DNA of 64,000 nt from Mycolicibacter acidiphilus (GCF_018455725.1 NZ_JAHCLR010000033.1:1-64000), one strand, 5' to 3'. Positions 26,296 through 42,000 are shown, counted from the first letter of the stretch. A program made the numbers and translations. The notes: generated from the sequence alone by a model not told the origin.

Positions 26296-27924
26296 TCAGC
26301 CTTTCACGAGGATGCGCTCCAAAATGGGCGCGACGTCCAGTCCTGAAGGCAGCGTGCCGTATGCACCCCCTCGCTGTCCCCCGATTCGGGTAGCCAGGAA
26401 CGCTTCGGCGACGGCCGGGTGGCCGTGGCGCACCAACTGCGCGCCCTGCAGCGCCAGGCAGATGTCCTCGGCGATCTTGCGGGCCCGGTATTCGGCGTTA
26501 TCGGGCTGGGCGAGTTCGGCTTTGAGCGCGCCGACGTGGGCGTCCAGCCGGCGGTCCTGCCCGCCGGCCAGCGACAGCTCGTCGAAGAGCACCGCCACCG
26601 ACTCCGGCGAGGTCACCGCCGCCCGCAGCGTGTCCAGCGCGCTGACGTTGCCGGAACCCTCCCAGATCCCCATCAGCGGCGCCTCCCGGTAGATGCGCGG
26701 CATCCGGGAGTCCTCGATGTAGCCGTTGCCGCCCAGGCATTCCATCGCCTCGGCGGCGTGCGGCGCGGACTGCTTGCACACCCAGTACTTGGTGGCGGCC
26801 AGGCCGATGCGGCGCAGCAGCGTTTCTCGTTGGTCGCCGTGGATGGCCCGGTCGGTGGCGCCGGCCATCCGCATGGTGACCGTCGTCGCCGCCTCGGCCT
26901 CCACCGCCAGGTCGGCCAGCACGTTGCGCATCAGCGGCTGATCGATCAGATACGCGCCGAACGCCTTGCGGTGCTGGGCGTGGTAGACGGCACGGGACAG
27001 GCCGTCGCGCATGGACGTGGCACTGGCCAGCGCGCAGTCCATCCGGGTCAGGTTGACCATCTCGATGATGACCGAGACACCGCGCCCCTCCTCGCCGACC
27101 AGCCAGGCGGTGGCGCCGTCGTACTCGATCTCCGAGGAGGCGTTGGCGTGGTTGCCGAGCTTGTCCTTGAGGCGCTGCAGCAGCATCCGGTTGCGGGTGC
27201 CGTCGGGCAGCACCCGGGGCAGGAAGAAGCACGACAGCCCACCGGGCGCCTGCGCGAGCACCAGGAACACGTCGCACATCGGCGCGGAGGTGAACCACTT
27301 GTGACCGACCAGCGTGTAGCTGCCGTCGGCGTTGGGGGTCGCCTGGGTGGTGCCGGCGCGCACGTCGGAGCCGCCCTGCTTCTCGGTCATCGACATGCCG
27401 GCGGTGATGCCGGCCTTGCTGGTGGCGGGCTTCAGTTCGGGGTCGTAGACCCGGCTGGTCAGGAGCGGCTCGTAGACCTTCGCCAGTTCGGGGTTGTAGC
27501 GCAGCGCCGGGATGACGGCGTTGGTCATCGAGATCGGGCACATGTGGCCGGGTTCGGCCGTCCACACCCCGGTCTTGGCGGCCCGCAGCACATGCGCACC
27601 GGGCCGGTCGTCGGCCCACGGCGCGGCGTGCAACCCGTGCTCGATCGCGGTGCGCATCAACTCGTGGTAGGCGGGGTCGTACTCCACCTCGTCGATGCGG
27701 TTGCCGACGACGTCGTGGGTGCGCAGGATCGGCCGGTTACGGTCGGCCAGTTCACCCCAGCGCTGGGTTCGTTGCGAGCCGGAGATCGCGCCGAGCTCGG
27801 TGACCTCGTCGACGCCCCAGCCGCCGCCCTCGCGGATCAGCGCCTCGATGAGCGCGGGTGACGACGCCGGGTTGTAGTCGTGCAGTGGTGGCACCTGGTT
27901 TGTGACGACGTGTGTGATGGACAT
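26296..27924 (-). CDS. Acyl-CoA dehydrogenase, AidB-like (FadE8-like)
   Basis: A 542-residue AidB-type acyl-CoA dehydrogenase: 'HMCPISMTNAVIPALRYNPEL', 'GMSMTEKQGGSDVRAGTTQA', 'GHKWFTSAPMCDVFLVLAQ', 'NLTRMDCALASATSMRDGLSRAVYHAQHRKAFG' and 'AMECLGGNGYIEDSRMPRIYREAPLMGIWEGSGNV', the last with the catalytic-position Glu. It oxidises an acyl-CoA with FAD; AidB itself also binds DNA, which is not implied here. First gene of a four-gene operon. ATG at 27924 (MSITHV) is preferred; the upstream open frame crosses a palindrome-rich gap. Confidence 0.92.
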   Translation of the reverse strand: MSITHVVTNQVPPLHDYNPASSPALIEALIREGGGWGVDEVTELGAISGSQRTQRWGELADRNRPILRTHDVVGNRIDEVEYDPAYHELMRTAIEHGLHAAPWADDRPGAHVLRAAKTGVWTAEPGHMCPISMTNAVIPALRYNPELAKVYEPLLTSRVYDPELKPATSKAGITAGMSMTEKQGGSDVRAGTTQATPNADGSYTLVGHKWFTSAPMCDVFLVLAQAPGGLSCFFLPRVLPDGTRNRMLLQRLKDKLGNHANASSEIEYDGATAWLVGEEGRGVSVIIEMVNLTRMDCALASATSMRDGLSRAVYHAQHRKAFGAYLIDQPLMRNVLADLAVEAEAATTVTMRMAGATDRAIHGDQRETLLRRIGLAATKYWVCKQSAPHAAEAMECLGGNGYIEDSRMPRIYREAPLMGIWEGSGNVSALDTLRAAVTSPESVAVLFDELSLAGGQDRRLDAHVGALKAELAQPDNAEYRARKIAEDICLALQGAQLVRHGHPAVAEAFLATRIGGQRGGAYGTLPSGLDVAPILERILVKG

Positions 27925-27928
27925 GACA

Positions 27929-27938
27929 GTAATGTTAC
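27929..27938. promoter_or_regulatory. Small palindrome immediately upstream of the acyl-CoA dehydrogenase
   Basis: GTAATGTTAC is a perfect 10-base GTAA-TG-TTAC inverted repeat, 4 bases upstream of the ATG on the minus strand. So close to the start, it would hide a ribosome site or a leaderless promoter and may be an operator for the PaaX-like regulator. Low certainty. Confidence 0.3.
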
Positions 27939-27990
27939 CGATTCTGCACGATTGAGCAAGGGCTGTAATGCGCCTGTTCGGTCCACCGCA

Positions 27991-28022
27991 CGAACCACGA
28001 GGCCAACCACGGCCGTGGTTCG
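27991..28022. promoter_or_regulatory. Palindromic cluster upstream of the fatty-acid operon
   Basis: AACCACGGCCGTGGTT (28005-28020) is a perfect 16-base palindrome; a third copy of the half-site, CGAACCACG (27991-27999), precedes it and mirrors CGTGGTTCG (28014-28022). It sits about 80 bases upstream of the acyl-CoA dehydrogenase, in a 239-base gap otherwise without genes. It may be a multi-dimer regulator site or an RNA hairpin. Confidence 0.35.
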
Positions 28023-28163
28023 GATCAGCGGGGGTCACCCGCGCGATGTCACTTGCTGCTGGTGCCGCCCACACCGGCCACACCCCGGCCAAGCTCGAGG
28101 ATCAGGTCGCCACCAGTCGTGGGGGCGATCGCCTAGCCGTCGCGGCATGGCCGGCGCGGCATC

Positions 28164-28928
28164 TCAGACCGCGCCGACGCGCTCCTTGAGGAACGCCACG
28201 TCGTCCTTGCGGCCCTCCTCGGCCGTCTCGCAGATCACCGGGGCGTCCGCGGCTTTCACCACCGCCACCAGCAGGTCCGGGTCGATGTTGCCGGTGCCGA
28301 AGTTCGCGTGCCGGTCCCGCCCCGAGCCCGCCGCGTCCTTGGAGTCGTTGCAGTGCACCAGGTCGATGCGCCCGGTGATCGCCTTGATCCGGTCGACGGC
28401 GTCGACCAGCGCCTCCCCGGCGGCCCAGGTGTGGCAGGTGTCCAGGCAGAAGCCGACGCCGGTGTCACCGATGTGCTCCCACAGTGCGGCGATCGTGTCG
28501 AAGCGGCGGGCCATCGCCCGGGTGCCGCCGGCGGTGTTCTCCAGCAGCACCGGGACTCCGGTGTCCAGCCCGACCAGCGCCTCCCGCCACCGGGTGAAGC
28601 CGACCCCCAGATCGGCGTCGGCCGCGGTGACGTGTCCGCCGTGCACCACCACCCCGAGTGCGCCGATTCCGGCGGCCACCTCGCAGGTCTGCTGCAGCGC
28701 GGTGCGGGACCGCTCGCGCACCCCGTCGTCCGGGGAGGCGACGTTGATCAGGTACGGCGCGTGCACATAGATCGGGATACCCGAATCGCGCAGTGTCGCA
28801 GCGTCTTTGCGTGGCACCGGTGGTTTCCAGCTCTGCGGGTTGCCGACGAAGATCTGGATGACGTCGGCACCCTCGGCCGCCGCGGCGGTCAGCGGGTCCT
28901 GCGCGCGCACATGCGAACCGATCAGCAC
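28164..28928 (-). CDS. nfo: Endonuclease IV (deoxyribonuclease IV)
   Basis: A 254-residue AP endonuclease of the Nfo/End family. The zinc-site motifs are 'VVVHGGHV', 'LLENTAGG', '[12 protein letters not shown]', 'LVHCNDSKD', 'DRHANFGTG' and 'VICETAEEG'. It cuts DNA 5-prime of abasic sites in base excision repair. The GTG at 28928 ([11 protein letters not shown]) is the conserved start; the longer frame crosses a hairpin-rich gap. It corresponds to Rv0670 (end). In the tuberculosis order lpqP lies before this gene's next neighbour; that lipoprotein is absent here. Confidence 0.94.
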   Translation of the reverse strand: MLIGSHVRAQDPLTAAAAEGADVIQIFVGNPQSWKPPVPRKDAATLRDSGIPIYVHAPYLINVASPDDGVRERSRTALQQTCEVAAGIGALGVVVHGGHVTAADADLGVGFTRWREALVGLDTGVPVLLENTAGGTRAMARRFDTIAALWEHIGDTGVGFCLDTCHTWAAGEALVDAVDRIKAITGRIDLVHCNDSKDAAGSGRDRHANFGTGNIDPDLLVAVVKAADAPVICETAEEGRKDDVAFLKERVGAV

Positions 28929-28944
28929 GGCGCCCACTCTAATC

Positions 28945-28985
28945 CCACCCGAGCTGGGGGTACCTCCCGCTTGCGGGGGGCCGCC
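28945..28985. repeat. Short hairpin-rich intergenic element, possible REP
   Basis: CCCGAGCTGGGGGTACCTCC followed by CCCGC-TT-GCGGGGGG gives nested GC hairpins in 40 bases, between the repeat at 29006 and the nfo start. I recall similar GGGGGTACCTCCCGCTTGCG strings as common extragenic elements in mycobacteria, but copy number in this genome cannot be seen here. Confidence 0.35.
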
Positions 28986-29005
28986 AACGTACCCGCAGAC
29001 CCCAC

Positions 29006-29035
29006 AAAAAGGGGACCTTAGCGACTGCTCGCGCA
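29006..29035. repeat. 30-bp direct repeat, copy 1
   Basis: AAAAAGGGGACCTT plus AGCGACTGCTCGCGCA. It matches 29959-29988 with 3 mismatches over 30 bases; the last 16 bases are identical. This copy holds the end of the interrupted gene (codons for ...RCASSR and stop). Confidence 0.7.
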
Positions 29036-29869
29036 CCGCAAGTGAGTGTCAATCCAGCGAACCAACTGCTGCTGGTCCCGGCGGATGTCAACCACCGTCA
29101 TCGGCACCGTCATCCAACCGCACTCCTGCAGTCGGGCTGTCTTCAGGCGATCGTGCAGCAGGGCATCCGGGCCCATGTGCCAGTCGATGCTGTCGTATTC
29201 GGCTACCAACATCGCCTCGGGCCAGGCGAAATCAACGCGCCACACGTCCCCGCAGTTGTCGATGATCACGTATTGCAACTCCGGCAGTGGCAGCCCACCG
29301 TCGATGAACACCAGCCTCGATTCGCTCTCCATCGGTGATTCCGCGCGTCCGTCGGCGTAATCCAGCAGTTCGCGGACCTTCACGATGCCCCGCCTGCCCT
29401 TCTGCTCCTCGACCGCCGCGCGCAACTCAGCAGGAGTACAGGCCCCGACATGCAGTGCCGCATCCAGCGTCGCCAGCACCCTGGGGCGGCGTAGCGTCCG
29501 CGCCACCTCGATCGTCGTCCACGCCGGAGCGGTGGCCAGTCAGCCATCCACCCGGCGTAGCGGTGCCCCGAGTCGCTGATGGACCATCAGATCCGATGAC
29601 GGCCGCATCCGCACCCCGGGGTCCAGAACGTGCACCAGGGAGTTGTTCCCCGTGTCGAATCCGTACATGGCTGCGGCGGTCCCCAAGCAGGCCACGATCG
29701 GCTGGCCCGCCACCATATCCAGCGCGGCCAACCGTGCTCGCACGTCGGGTGCGCCCCAGGTGTAAACCCCGCGACGTACCCGGCAGAGTCTGCCCGCTCT
29801 GATGTGCCCGGCGAGCCTCTTGCGGCTCATCGTCGTCAGCAACTGTCGGGTGGTCAACGGTCCGGACAT
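29018..29869 (-). pseudogene. AbiEi/DUF559-like gene split by one in-frame TGA
   Basis: One reading frame is interrupted only by a TGA at 29542-29540. The first part (from ATG 29869) reads 'LTTRQLLTTMSRKRLAGHIRAGRLCRVRRGVYT...VHQRLGAPLRRVDG' and ends at the stop; the frame continues without shift as 'LATAPAWTTIEVARTLRRPRVLATLDAAL...VDFAWPEAMLVAEYDSIDWH...' to 29018. The layout, winged-helix AbiEi-like N-terminus and DUF559/Vsr-like nuclease-type C-terminus (DFAWPEAMLVAEYD), is a common actinobacterial family of unknown role. No reinitiation site is strong; a GTG at 29506 could make a C-terminal fragment. It sits between rpoC and nfo, where tuberculosis has a ceramidase gene on the other strand. 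Confidence 0.75.
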
Positions 29870-29939
29870 CGCACGATCGTCTCGCGGTTGCCCTAACCCG
29901 GGTAGCCACCCCTGTGCACAACCCGGTGACAAGACGCGA

Positions 29940-29971
29940 AGGCCCCCTTTTCACGGTGGAAAAGGGGGCCT
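29940..29971 (-). terminator. Strong hairpin downstream of rpoC
   Basis: A 13-bp perfect stem (29940-29952 with 29959-29971; core GGCCCCCTTTTC/GAAAAGGGGGCC) and a 6-base loop, 25 bases after the rpoC stop on the minus strand. Symmetry means it can serve either direction. The right arm belongs to the 30-bp repeat. Confidence 0.8.
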
Positions 29972-29988
29972 AAGCGACTGCTCGCGCA
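29959..29988. repeat. 30-bp direct repeat, copy 2
   Basis: GAAAAGGGGGCCTA plus AGCGACTGCTCGCGCA, 953 bases from copy 1 and in the same orientation. The two copies bracket the interrupted AbiEi/DUF559-like gene exactly from its last codons to the rpoC trailer. Confidence 0.7.
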
Positions 29989-29995
29989 GGAAACG

Positions 29996-33979
<3,984 letters not shown>

Positions 33980-33986
33980 CTAGTAA

Positions 33987-37508
<3,522 letters not shown>

Positions 37509-37892
37509 GATGCATCCTTCCAGCACCTAGTGCGGCCAGCGGGACCATCGGTGCCGGACCCGTTCGCTGCTATATCTACGTTGGTTCGGCTGGCGGACGA
37601 TCTGTCCGGGTCTCACGCACAGCCGAACCACGAGGTCACAGGCCTGATACGAGCCTCAGGCTTGGTACTGCAGGGTCTGGTGCGAGCAAGGGTGGGCAGG
37701 AGGTAGCCAGCGCAACGTCCAACAATAGCCTAAGACGCAGCATTACTCAACCACGGCATTCCTCAACCGCAGCGTCCGGGGAGATATCGGTGCTGGCCGG
37801 CCGATGATCGGCACCCCGCACAAACGCTGCGACCAGAGTGAACCGTTTACGCCCGTCCGTCAAGAGCCGACACGGTGCGCGGTCCGTTCCGG
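37509..37892 (-). promoter_or_regulatory. rpoB promoter region and leader (384 bases)
   Basis: No gene is seen here. On the minus strand TTGAGT (37745-37750) and TATTGT (37722-37727) are 17 bases apart, a near-consensus SigA promoter. A duplicated TTGAGGAATGC/TTGAGTAATGC lies at and just above the -35. Transcription would begin near 37714, leaving a leader of about 200 bases before rpoB. The distal part after the mceG stop holds nothing I recognise. Confidence 0.65.
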
Positions 37893-38939
37893 TCAGCCGT
37901 GGGTCGGAATGGATGCGGTGGGAGCGTCGTCCTCCGGGAACTCGTGCACCGCGTACTGGTGGGTGCCCTCCAGTTCGTCGCGGATCACGGCCTGCGCGTT
38001 CGGCGGCAGCGTGTGCAGGATCGACCGCACCCGCGCCTGCCGGCGTGCGACGGCCTTGCGCTCCGGCATTCCCGGCGAGGCGATGATCTGCGGCGGCACG
38101 CCCTCGATCTCCTCGACACCGCCGTCGGTCTGCCCGGCGGCCAGGGCGGCCTGCTCGGCGGCGGCCGTCGCCTCGTCCTTCTCCTCGGACATGCCGATCG
38201 GCCCGATCCGCCGGCCGTTGAGGAACTGCTTGACGGCCGGCTCCTCACTGGTCAGCAGCACCTCACGCGGCCCGAACATGACCAGGTGCTTGCGGTAGAG
38301 CATGCCGATGTTGTCCGGCACCGTGCGGACGATGTTGATGTTGTGCGTGACGATCAGGATGGTGGCGTCGATCTGCGCGTTGATGTCGATCAGCAGCTGG
38401 CTGAGGTAGGCGGTGCGGACCGGGTCCAGACCGGAGTCCGGCTCGTCGACGAGGATGATCTGCGGGTCGAGCACCAGGGCGCGGGCCAGGCCGGCACGCT
38501 TGCGCATACCGCCGGAGATCTCACCGGGGAACTTGTAGCCGTCGTTGGGCATACCGACCAGGTCGAGCTTCTCCATGACGATGTCACGGATTTCCTTCTC
38601 GGACTTCTTGGTGTGCTCGCGCAGCGGGAAGGCGGTGTTGTCGTAGATGTTCATCGACCCGAACAGCGCGCCGTCCTGGAACAGCACGCCGAACAGCGTG
38701 CGGATCTCGTAGAGCTCCTTGGCCGAGCACTGCAGGATGTCGGTGCCGTCGATGACGATCGAGCCGCGCTCCGGGCGCAGCAGACCGATCAGCGACTTCA
38801 GGAACACGGACTTGCCGGTACCGGACGGGCCGAGCATGACGCTGACCTCACCCTGCGGGATGTCCAGCGTGACGTCTTCCCAGATTCGAGCGGACCCGAA
38901 GGATTTGGTCAGGTTGTTGACCTTGATTTCCACACCCAT
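37893..38939 (-). CDS. mceG: Mce transporter ATPase MceG (Mkl)
   Basis: A 348-residue ABC ATPase. Walker A is GPSGTGKS, the signature is 'ISGGMRKRAGLARAL', Walker B is 'IILVDEPDSGLDP', and the H-loop is 'LIVTHN'. A long C-terminal tail after about residue 250 (EEKDEATAAAEQAALAAGQTDGGVEEIEGVPPQIIAS) is typical of MceG and absent from MlaF. MceG powers several Mce lipid importers, including cholesterol uptake by Mce4, so it is functionally linked with the KstR-controlled SDR elsewhere in the window. ATG at 38939 follows GGAAGGACC. Confidence 0.95.
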   Translation of the reverse strand: MGVEIKVNNLTKSFGSARIWEDVTLDIPQGEVSVMLGPSGTGKSVFLKSLIGLLRPERGSIVIDGTDILQCSAKELYEIRTLFGVLFQDGALFGSMNIYDNTAFPLREHTKKSEKEIRDIVMEKLDLVGMPNDGYKFPGEISGGMRKRAGLARALVLDPQIILVDEPDSGLDPVRTAYLSQLLIDINAQIDATILIVTHNINIVRTVPDNIGMLYRKHLVMFGPREVLLTSEEPAVKQFLNGRRIGPIGMSEEKDEATAAAEQAALAAGQTDGGVEEIEGVPPQIIASPGMPERKAVARRQARVRSILHTLPPNAQAVIRDELEGTHQYAVHEFPEDDAPTASIPTHG

Positions 38940-39047
38940 TGGGGGTCCTTCCACATTGATGTTCGCGCCACTACTCCCCTTGTGGCTTGGGCCACTGTAT
39001 CGCACCGGTGGGACTGGCATCGCCGTTGCACGGCCCCGACCCGCGAA

Positions 39048-40562
39048 TCAGTCCGCCTGATCGGGAGTGGGTGCCCAGTTACCGTGAAAACCCATCGGCA
39101 CCCGCTGCGGCAGGTGCACGGTCGCCAGCGGTTCGCAGGTCGCGGCGTCGAGCATCAGCAACCGGCTCTCGTCGTCGCCGCGGTGATGCCCGATGCCGAT
39201 CAGCACGCCGTCGTCCTCGTCGAGACCACCCGGGCGCGCCACGAACGACATCTCCCCGAGCACCAGATCCGGGTCCAGCGGCGCCGTGGTGGACGTCCCG
39301 TCGGCGTAGTCGTGCTTGTGCAGCACGGTCGTCATCGCCGTCTGGGCGTCGCCGAGGAAGCCGCCCTCGATCCCGACGGTGTAGCCGAAGCGGTGCCGCA
39401 CACCGAGCCGGGCCTCGTTGATCCGGGGGAACTCCTGCGGCCGGTCGTCGCGCGTCTCGGTGCGCACCGCCCCGGTGGTCAGGTCGATCGTCCAGCGGTC
39501 CAGCATCGGCGGGGCGTCCCCGGGTCCGCGCCGGTCGGCGTCGAACACCTTCGCGTAGCGCACCACGTCCAGCACCAGCAACTCCACCCCGCTGGGCGAG
39601 ACCTCGGTGTAGGCGTTGAGCGGGTGGAAGACAAAGCAGGGTTCGACGTCGAACCAGCGGACGTCACGGCTACCGCCCTCCCGCGGCAGCACGCCGATCC
39701 GGGCCGGGTAGCCGGGGTTCCAGGCGTAGGGCAGCCCGGCCGGCGGCGTGGTGCCACGGTTGACCAGTGCGGTGATCGGGCTCGGCACCCGGACCCGGCC
39801 GACCAGGCTCTGCAGCACCAGCAGGGCCGGCGCCGTGAGCCACCGTGGCAGGCCGGCCGGCAGCACCTGGGCCGCGTCGAACGTGACCGGCAGGTCGTAG
39901 ACGACGACGTACTTCTCGGTCAGCGAGAAGTCGTGCATCATCGGCGAGCCGGTCACCTCGATGTCGACGGTGCGGCGAGCATGGCCGGCGGTGTCGATCA
40001 CCGAGTACTGCACGGTGTTCGCCCGCCCGAACGAGTACGACACCGCGTGCCACTCCCCGGTGACCGGGTCCCGGTGCGGGTGCGCGACGTACCCGCCGGT
40101 CAGGGTGCCGTCGAAGTCGCAGGTTCCGACCGTGTCCAGGTCCTCGGTGAGCTCGTAGGCCGCGACGCCGCCCTCCACCAGTGCCAGGGTCCGCCCGGCG
40201 TGGCTGAGCACGTTGGTGTTCGGTCCGACGGCCAGCATGCCGGCCCGGGGGTCCAGCCGGGCGGGCCGCGGCTCGCCCAGGGCCGCGCAGACCGCCGGGG
40301 TGCGGATCCAGCGGTTGCGGTACCAGTGCGCCCGGCCGTCGCGCAGCGCCACCCCGTGCACCATCGGATCACCGGTGAACCAGTGGTAGGTGGCGGGGTC
40401 GACGTCGGCGACCGGGTTGGCGCCGTTGCGCAGGTAGCGGCCGTCCAGGTACTCCGGGATGTGCCCGGTGACCTTCAGGTCCAGCGCGGTCACCTCGGTG
40501 CGTACCGGCGCGAAGACACCGTCCAGGTACGGGTTGTCCACAGCGGATGAGGCGGCCGTCAT
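39048..40562 (-). CDS. Carotenoid cleavage oxygenase
   Basis: A 504-residue RPE65/carotenoid oxygenase family enzyme, matching Rv0654. The iron-binding His are within 'YVAHPHRDPVTGE', 'MMHDFSLTEKYVV', 'FHPLNAYTE' and 'MGFHGNWAP'. Such enzymes split carotenoids or apocarotenoids with O2. The ATG at 40562 (MTAASSAVDN) is chosen; earlier ATGs at 40580 fall in the rplL terminator. It stands between mceG and rplL, both minus-strand. No carotenoid synthesis gene is in the window, so its substrate may be imported or made elsewhere. Confidence 0.92.
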   Translation of the reverse strand: MTAASSAVDNPYLDGVFAPVRTEVTALDLKVTGHIPEYLDGRYLRNGANPVADVDPATYHWFTGDPMVHGVALRDGRAHWYRNRWIRTPAVCAALGEPRPARLDPRAGMLAVGPNTNVLSHAGRTLALVEGGVAAYELTEDLDTVGTCDFDGTLTGGYVAHPHRDPVTGEWHAVSYSFGRANTVQYSVIDTAGHARRTVDIEVTGSPMMHDFSLTEKYVVVYDLPVTFDAAQVLPAGLPRWLTAPALLVLQSLVGRVRVPSPITALVNRGTTPPAGLPYAWNPGYPARIGVLPREGGSRDVRWFDVEPCFVFHPLNAYTEVSPSGVELLVLDVVRYAKVFDADRRGPGDAPPMLDRWTIDLTTGAVRTETRDDRPQEFPRINEARLGVRHRFGYTVGIEGGFLGDAQTAMTTVLHKHDYADGTSTTAPLDPDLVLGEMSFVARPGGLDEDDGVLIGIGHHRGDDESRLLMLDAATCEPLATVHLPQRVPMGFHGNWAPTPDQAD

Positions 40563-40575
40563 GCCCTCACAATGC

Positions 40576-40611
40576 ATCAAGCCCCCGGGTCGGGTGACCC
40601 GGGGGCTTGAT
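40576..40611 (-). terminator. Hairpin terminator after rplL
   Basis: A perfect 16-bp stem (40576-40591 with 40596-40611; ATCAAGCCCCCGGGTC and its complement) with a GGGT loop, 12 bases after the rplL stop. On the minus strand it ends in TTGAT rather than a T-run. Confidence 0.85.
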
Positions 40612-40623
40612 GGGAAAGCTGAA

Positions 40624-41010
40624 CTACTTGACGGTGACCGTCGCGCCGGCAGCCTCGAGCTTGGCCTTGGCGTCCTCGGCGGCCTCCTTGGCGACCTTCT
40701 CCAGCAGCGGCTTGGGAGCGGCGTCGACCAGGTCCTTGGCCTCCTTGAGGCCCAGGCCGGAGACGACCTCGCGGACGACCTTGATGACGCCGATCTTCTT
40801 CTCGCCGGCCGACTCCAGGATCACGTCGAACTCGGACTGCTCCTCGGCGGCCTCGGCCGGCGCAGCAGCGCCACCGGCGACGGCGACGGCGACCGGGGCG
40901 GCCGCGGTGACGTCGAAGGTCTCCTCGAACTGCTTCACGAACTCCGACAGCTCCAGCAGGGTCATCTCTTTGAAGACGTCGAGCAGCTCTTCGGTGGAAA
41001 GTTTGGCCAT
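40624..41010 (-). CDS. rplL: 50S ribosomal protein L7/L12
   Basis: A 128-residue L7/L12. The N-terminal dimer helix '[31 protein letters not shown]', the Ala-rich hinge '[23 protein letters not shown]' and the factor-binding C-terminal domain '[46 protein letters not shown]' are all intact. It forms the stalk that recruits EF-Tu and EF-G. It follows rplJ by 47 bases and ends in a strong hairpin. Confidence 0.99.
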   Translation of the reverse strand: MAKLSTEELLDVFKEMTLLELSEFVKQFEETFDVTAAAPVAVAVAGGAAAPAEAAEEQSEFDVILESAGEKKIGVIKVVREVVSGLGLKEAKDLVDAAPKPLLEKVAKEAAEDAKAKLEAAGATVTVK

Positions 41011-41057
41011 GATTTCGGTCCTTTCTGATTTCCGGGTAGGAAGTTTTCGGTTGTGGG

Positions 41058-41660
41058 TTATTCGGCGGCGTCGGCCGGGGCCTCGGCGGCCTCGGCAGGC
41101 GCTTCGGTGGTCTCTGCCGCTTGCGGTGCGGCTGCTGGTGCTTCTGAGGCGGGCTTCTTCTCCTGCAGTGCCGCGGCCAGGCGCGCCATCTGCGAGGCCG
41201 GGGCGGCGAACAGCCCGGCGGCCTTGGACAGGTTGGCCTTCATGGCACCGGCCATCTTGGCCAGCAGCACCTCGCGCGACTCCAGGTCGGCGATGCGCTC
41301 CACCTCGGCGACGGACAGCGCGTGGCCGTCCATGTAGCCGCCCTTGATGACCAGCGCCTTGTGGTCCTTGGCGAACTTCTTGATCGCCTTGGCCGCGTCG
41401 ACGGGCTCACCCTGGATGAAGGCGATCGCGGTGGGGCCGACGAACAGGTCCTCCAGACCGTCGACGCCCGCCTCGGCCGCAGCCAGCTTGCTCAGCGTGT
41501 TCTTCGCCACGGAGTAGGTGGCCGACCCGGCGAGCGAACGGCGCAGCTCGGCCAGGTTGGCGACCGTCAGACCGCGGTACTCGGTGATCACGGTCGCGGT
41601 CGAGCCCTTGAACTGCTCGACGATGTCCGCGACGGCAGCGGTCTTGTCAGTCCGCGCCAT
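41058..41660 (-). CDS. rplJ: 50S ribosomal protein L10
   Basis: A 200-residue L10. The RNA-binding core '[36 protein letters not shown]' and '[32 protein letters not shown]' precede the L12-binding helix; the last 35 residues ([34 protein letters not shown]) are an acidic Ala-rich tail seen in mycobacterial L10. ATG at 41660 has AGGAGG. The 5-prime leader is long and structured, suggesting L10-L12 autoregulation. Confidence 0.99.
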   Translation of the reverse strand: MARTDKTAAVADIVEQFKGSTATVITEYRGLTVANLAELRRSLAGSATYSVAKNTLSKLAAAEAGVDGLEDLFVGPTAIAFIQGEPVDAAKAIKKFAKDHKALVIKGGYMDGHALSVAEVERIADLESREVLLAKMAGAMKANLSKAAGLFAAPASQMARLAAALQEKKPASEAPAAAPQAAETTEAPAEAAEAPADAAE

Positions 41661-41880
41661 GCATACCTCCTCAGTGGTCGTAAATCGGTGGATGCACCGT
41701 CAAGAACGACGAACGCCCCGGCGCAGGATGCGGCCGGGGCGTTGATGTTCGCGGGCATGCGCCTGCGGTTGCCTCGTCCTCCTGCGTGGGCCGCCGGGAA
41801 TTCCCGGACCTTCAACCGATTGCTCGGTGACCGACGGTCTTCGGTGGATCGCCGACGACTATAGCGGGCTTCTGCGCGAT
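41661..41880 (-). ncRNA. L10-type leader of rplJL (autoregulatory 5-prime UTR)
   Basis: About 190 bases of transcribed leader precede rplJ. It contains a perfect 11-bp stem, AACGCCCCGGC/GCCGGGGCGTT (41712-41722 with 41733-41743, 10-base loop), then 50 bases to the AGGAGG site. Position and size agree with L10 leaders, in which the L10-L12 complex binds the transcript and represses its translation. I could not verify the kink-turn consensus by eye. Confidence 0.6.
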
Positions 41881-41887
41881 CAGCCAA
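41858..41887 (-). promoter_or_regulatory. rplJ promoter
   Basis: TTGGCT (41882-41887) and TATAGT (41858-41863) are separated by 18 bases on the minus strand, close to the SigA consensus. The start point would be near 41850. Confidence 0.65.
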
Positions 41888-41980
41888 AACGGGTCCGCTC
41901 CGACGCCGAACGTGCGGTTTACGACGCCGCCTCTCGGGCGATGCGGATGAAACCGCACGATCAGCGTCGTCGGGCAATTC

Positions 41981-42000
41981 GTCGTACGATTTGTCGTATG
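41981..42000. promoter_or_regulatory. Direct repeats at the antitoxin start, possible operator
   Basis: GTCGTACG and GTCGTATG (41981-41988 and 41993-42000) are 12 bases apart, and TCGTACGA is itself palindromic. The second copy contains the antitoxin ATG, so a ribbon-helix-helix antitoxin could bind here to repress its own operon. No ribosome site is seen, so the mRNA may be leaderless. Confidence 0.4.

Noticed and set aside
28929-29036. Extended N-terminus of endonuclease IV (36 extra residues)
   Set aside because: It is encoded by hairpin-rich intergenic DNA and is absent from the family; GTG 28928 is the natural start.
29540-29932. Independent small gene of 130 residues upstream of the AbiEi/DUF559-like fragment
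   Set aside because: It ends at the single TGA and continues in the same frame as the following ORF, so it is treated as one broken gene.
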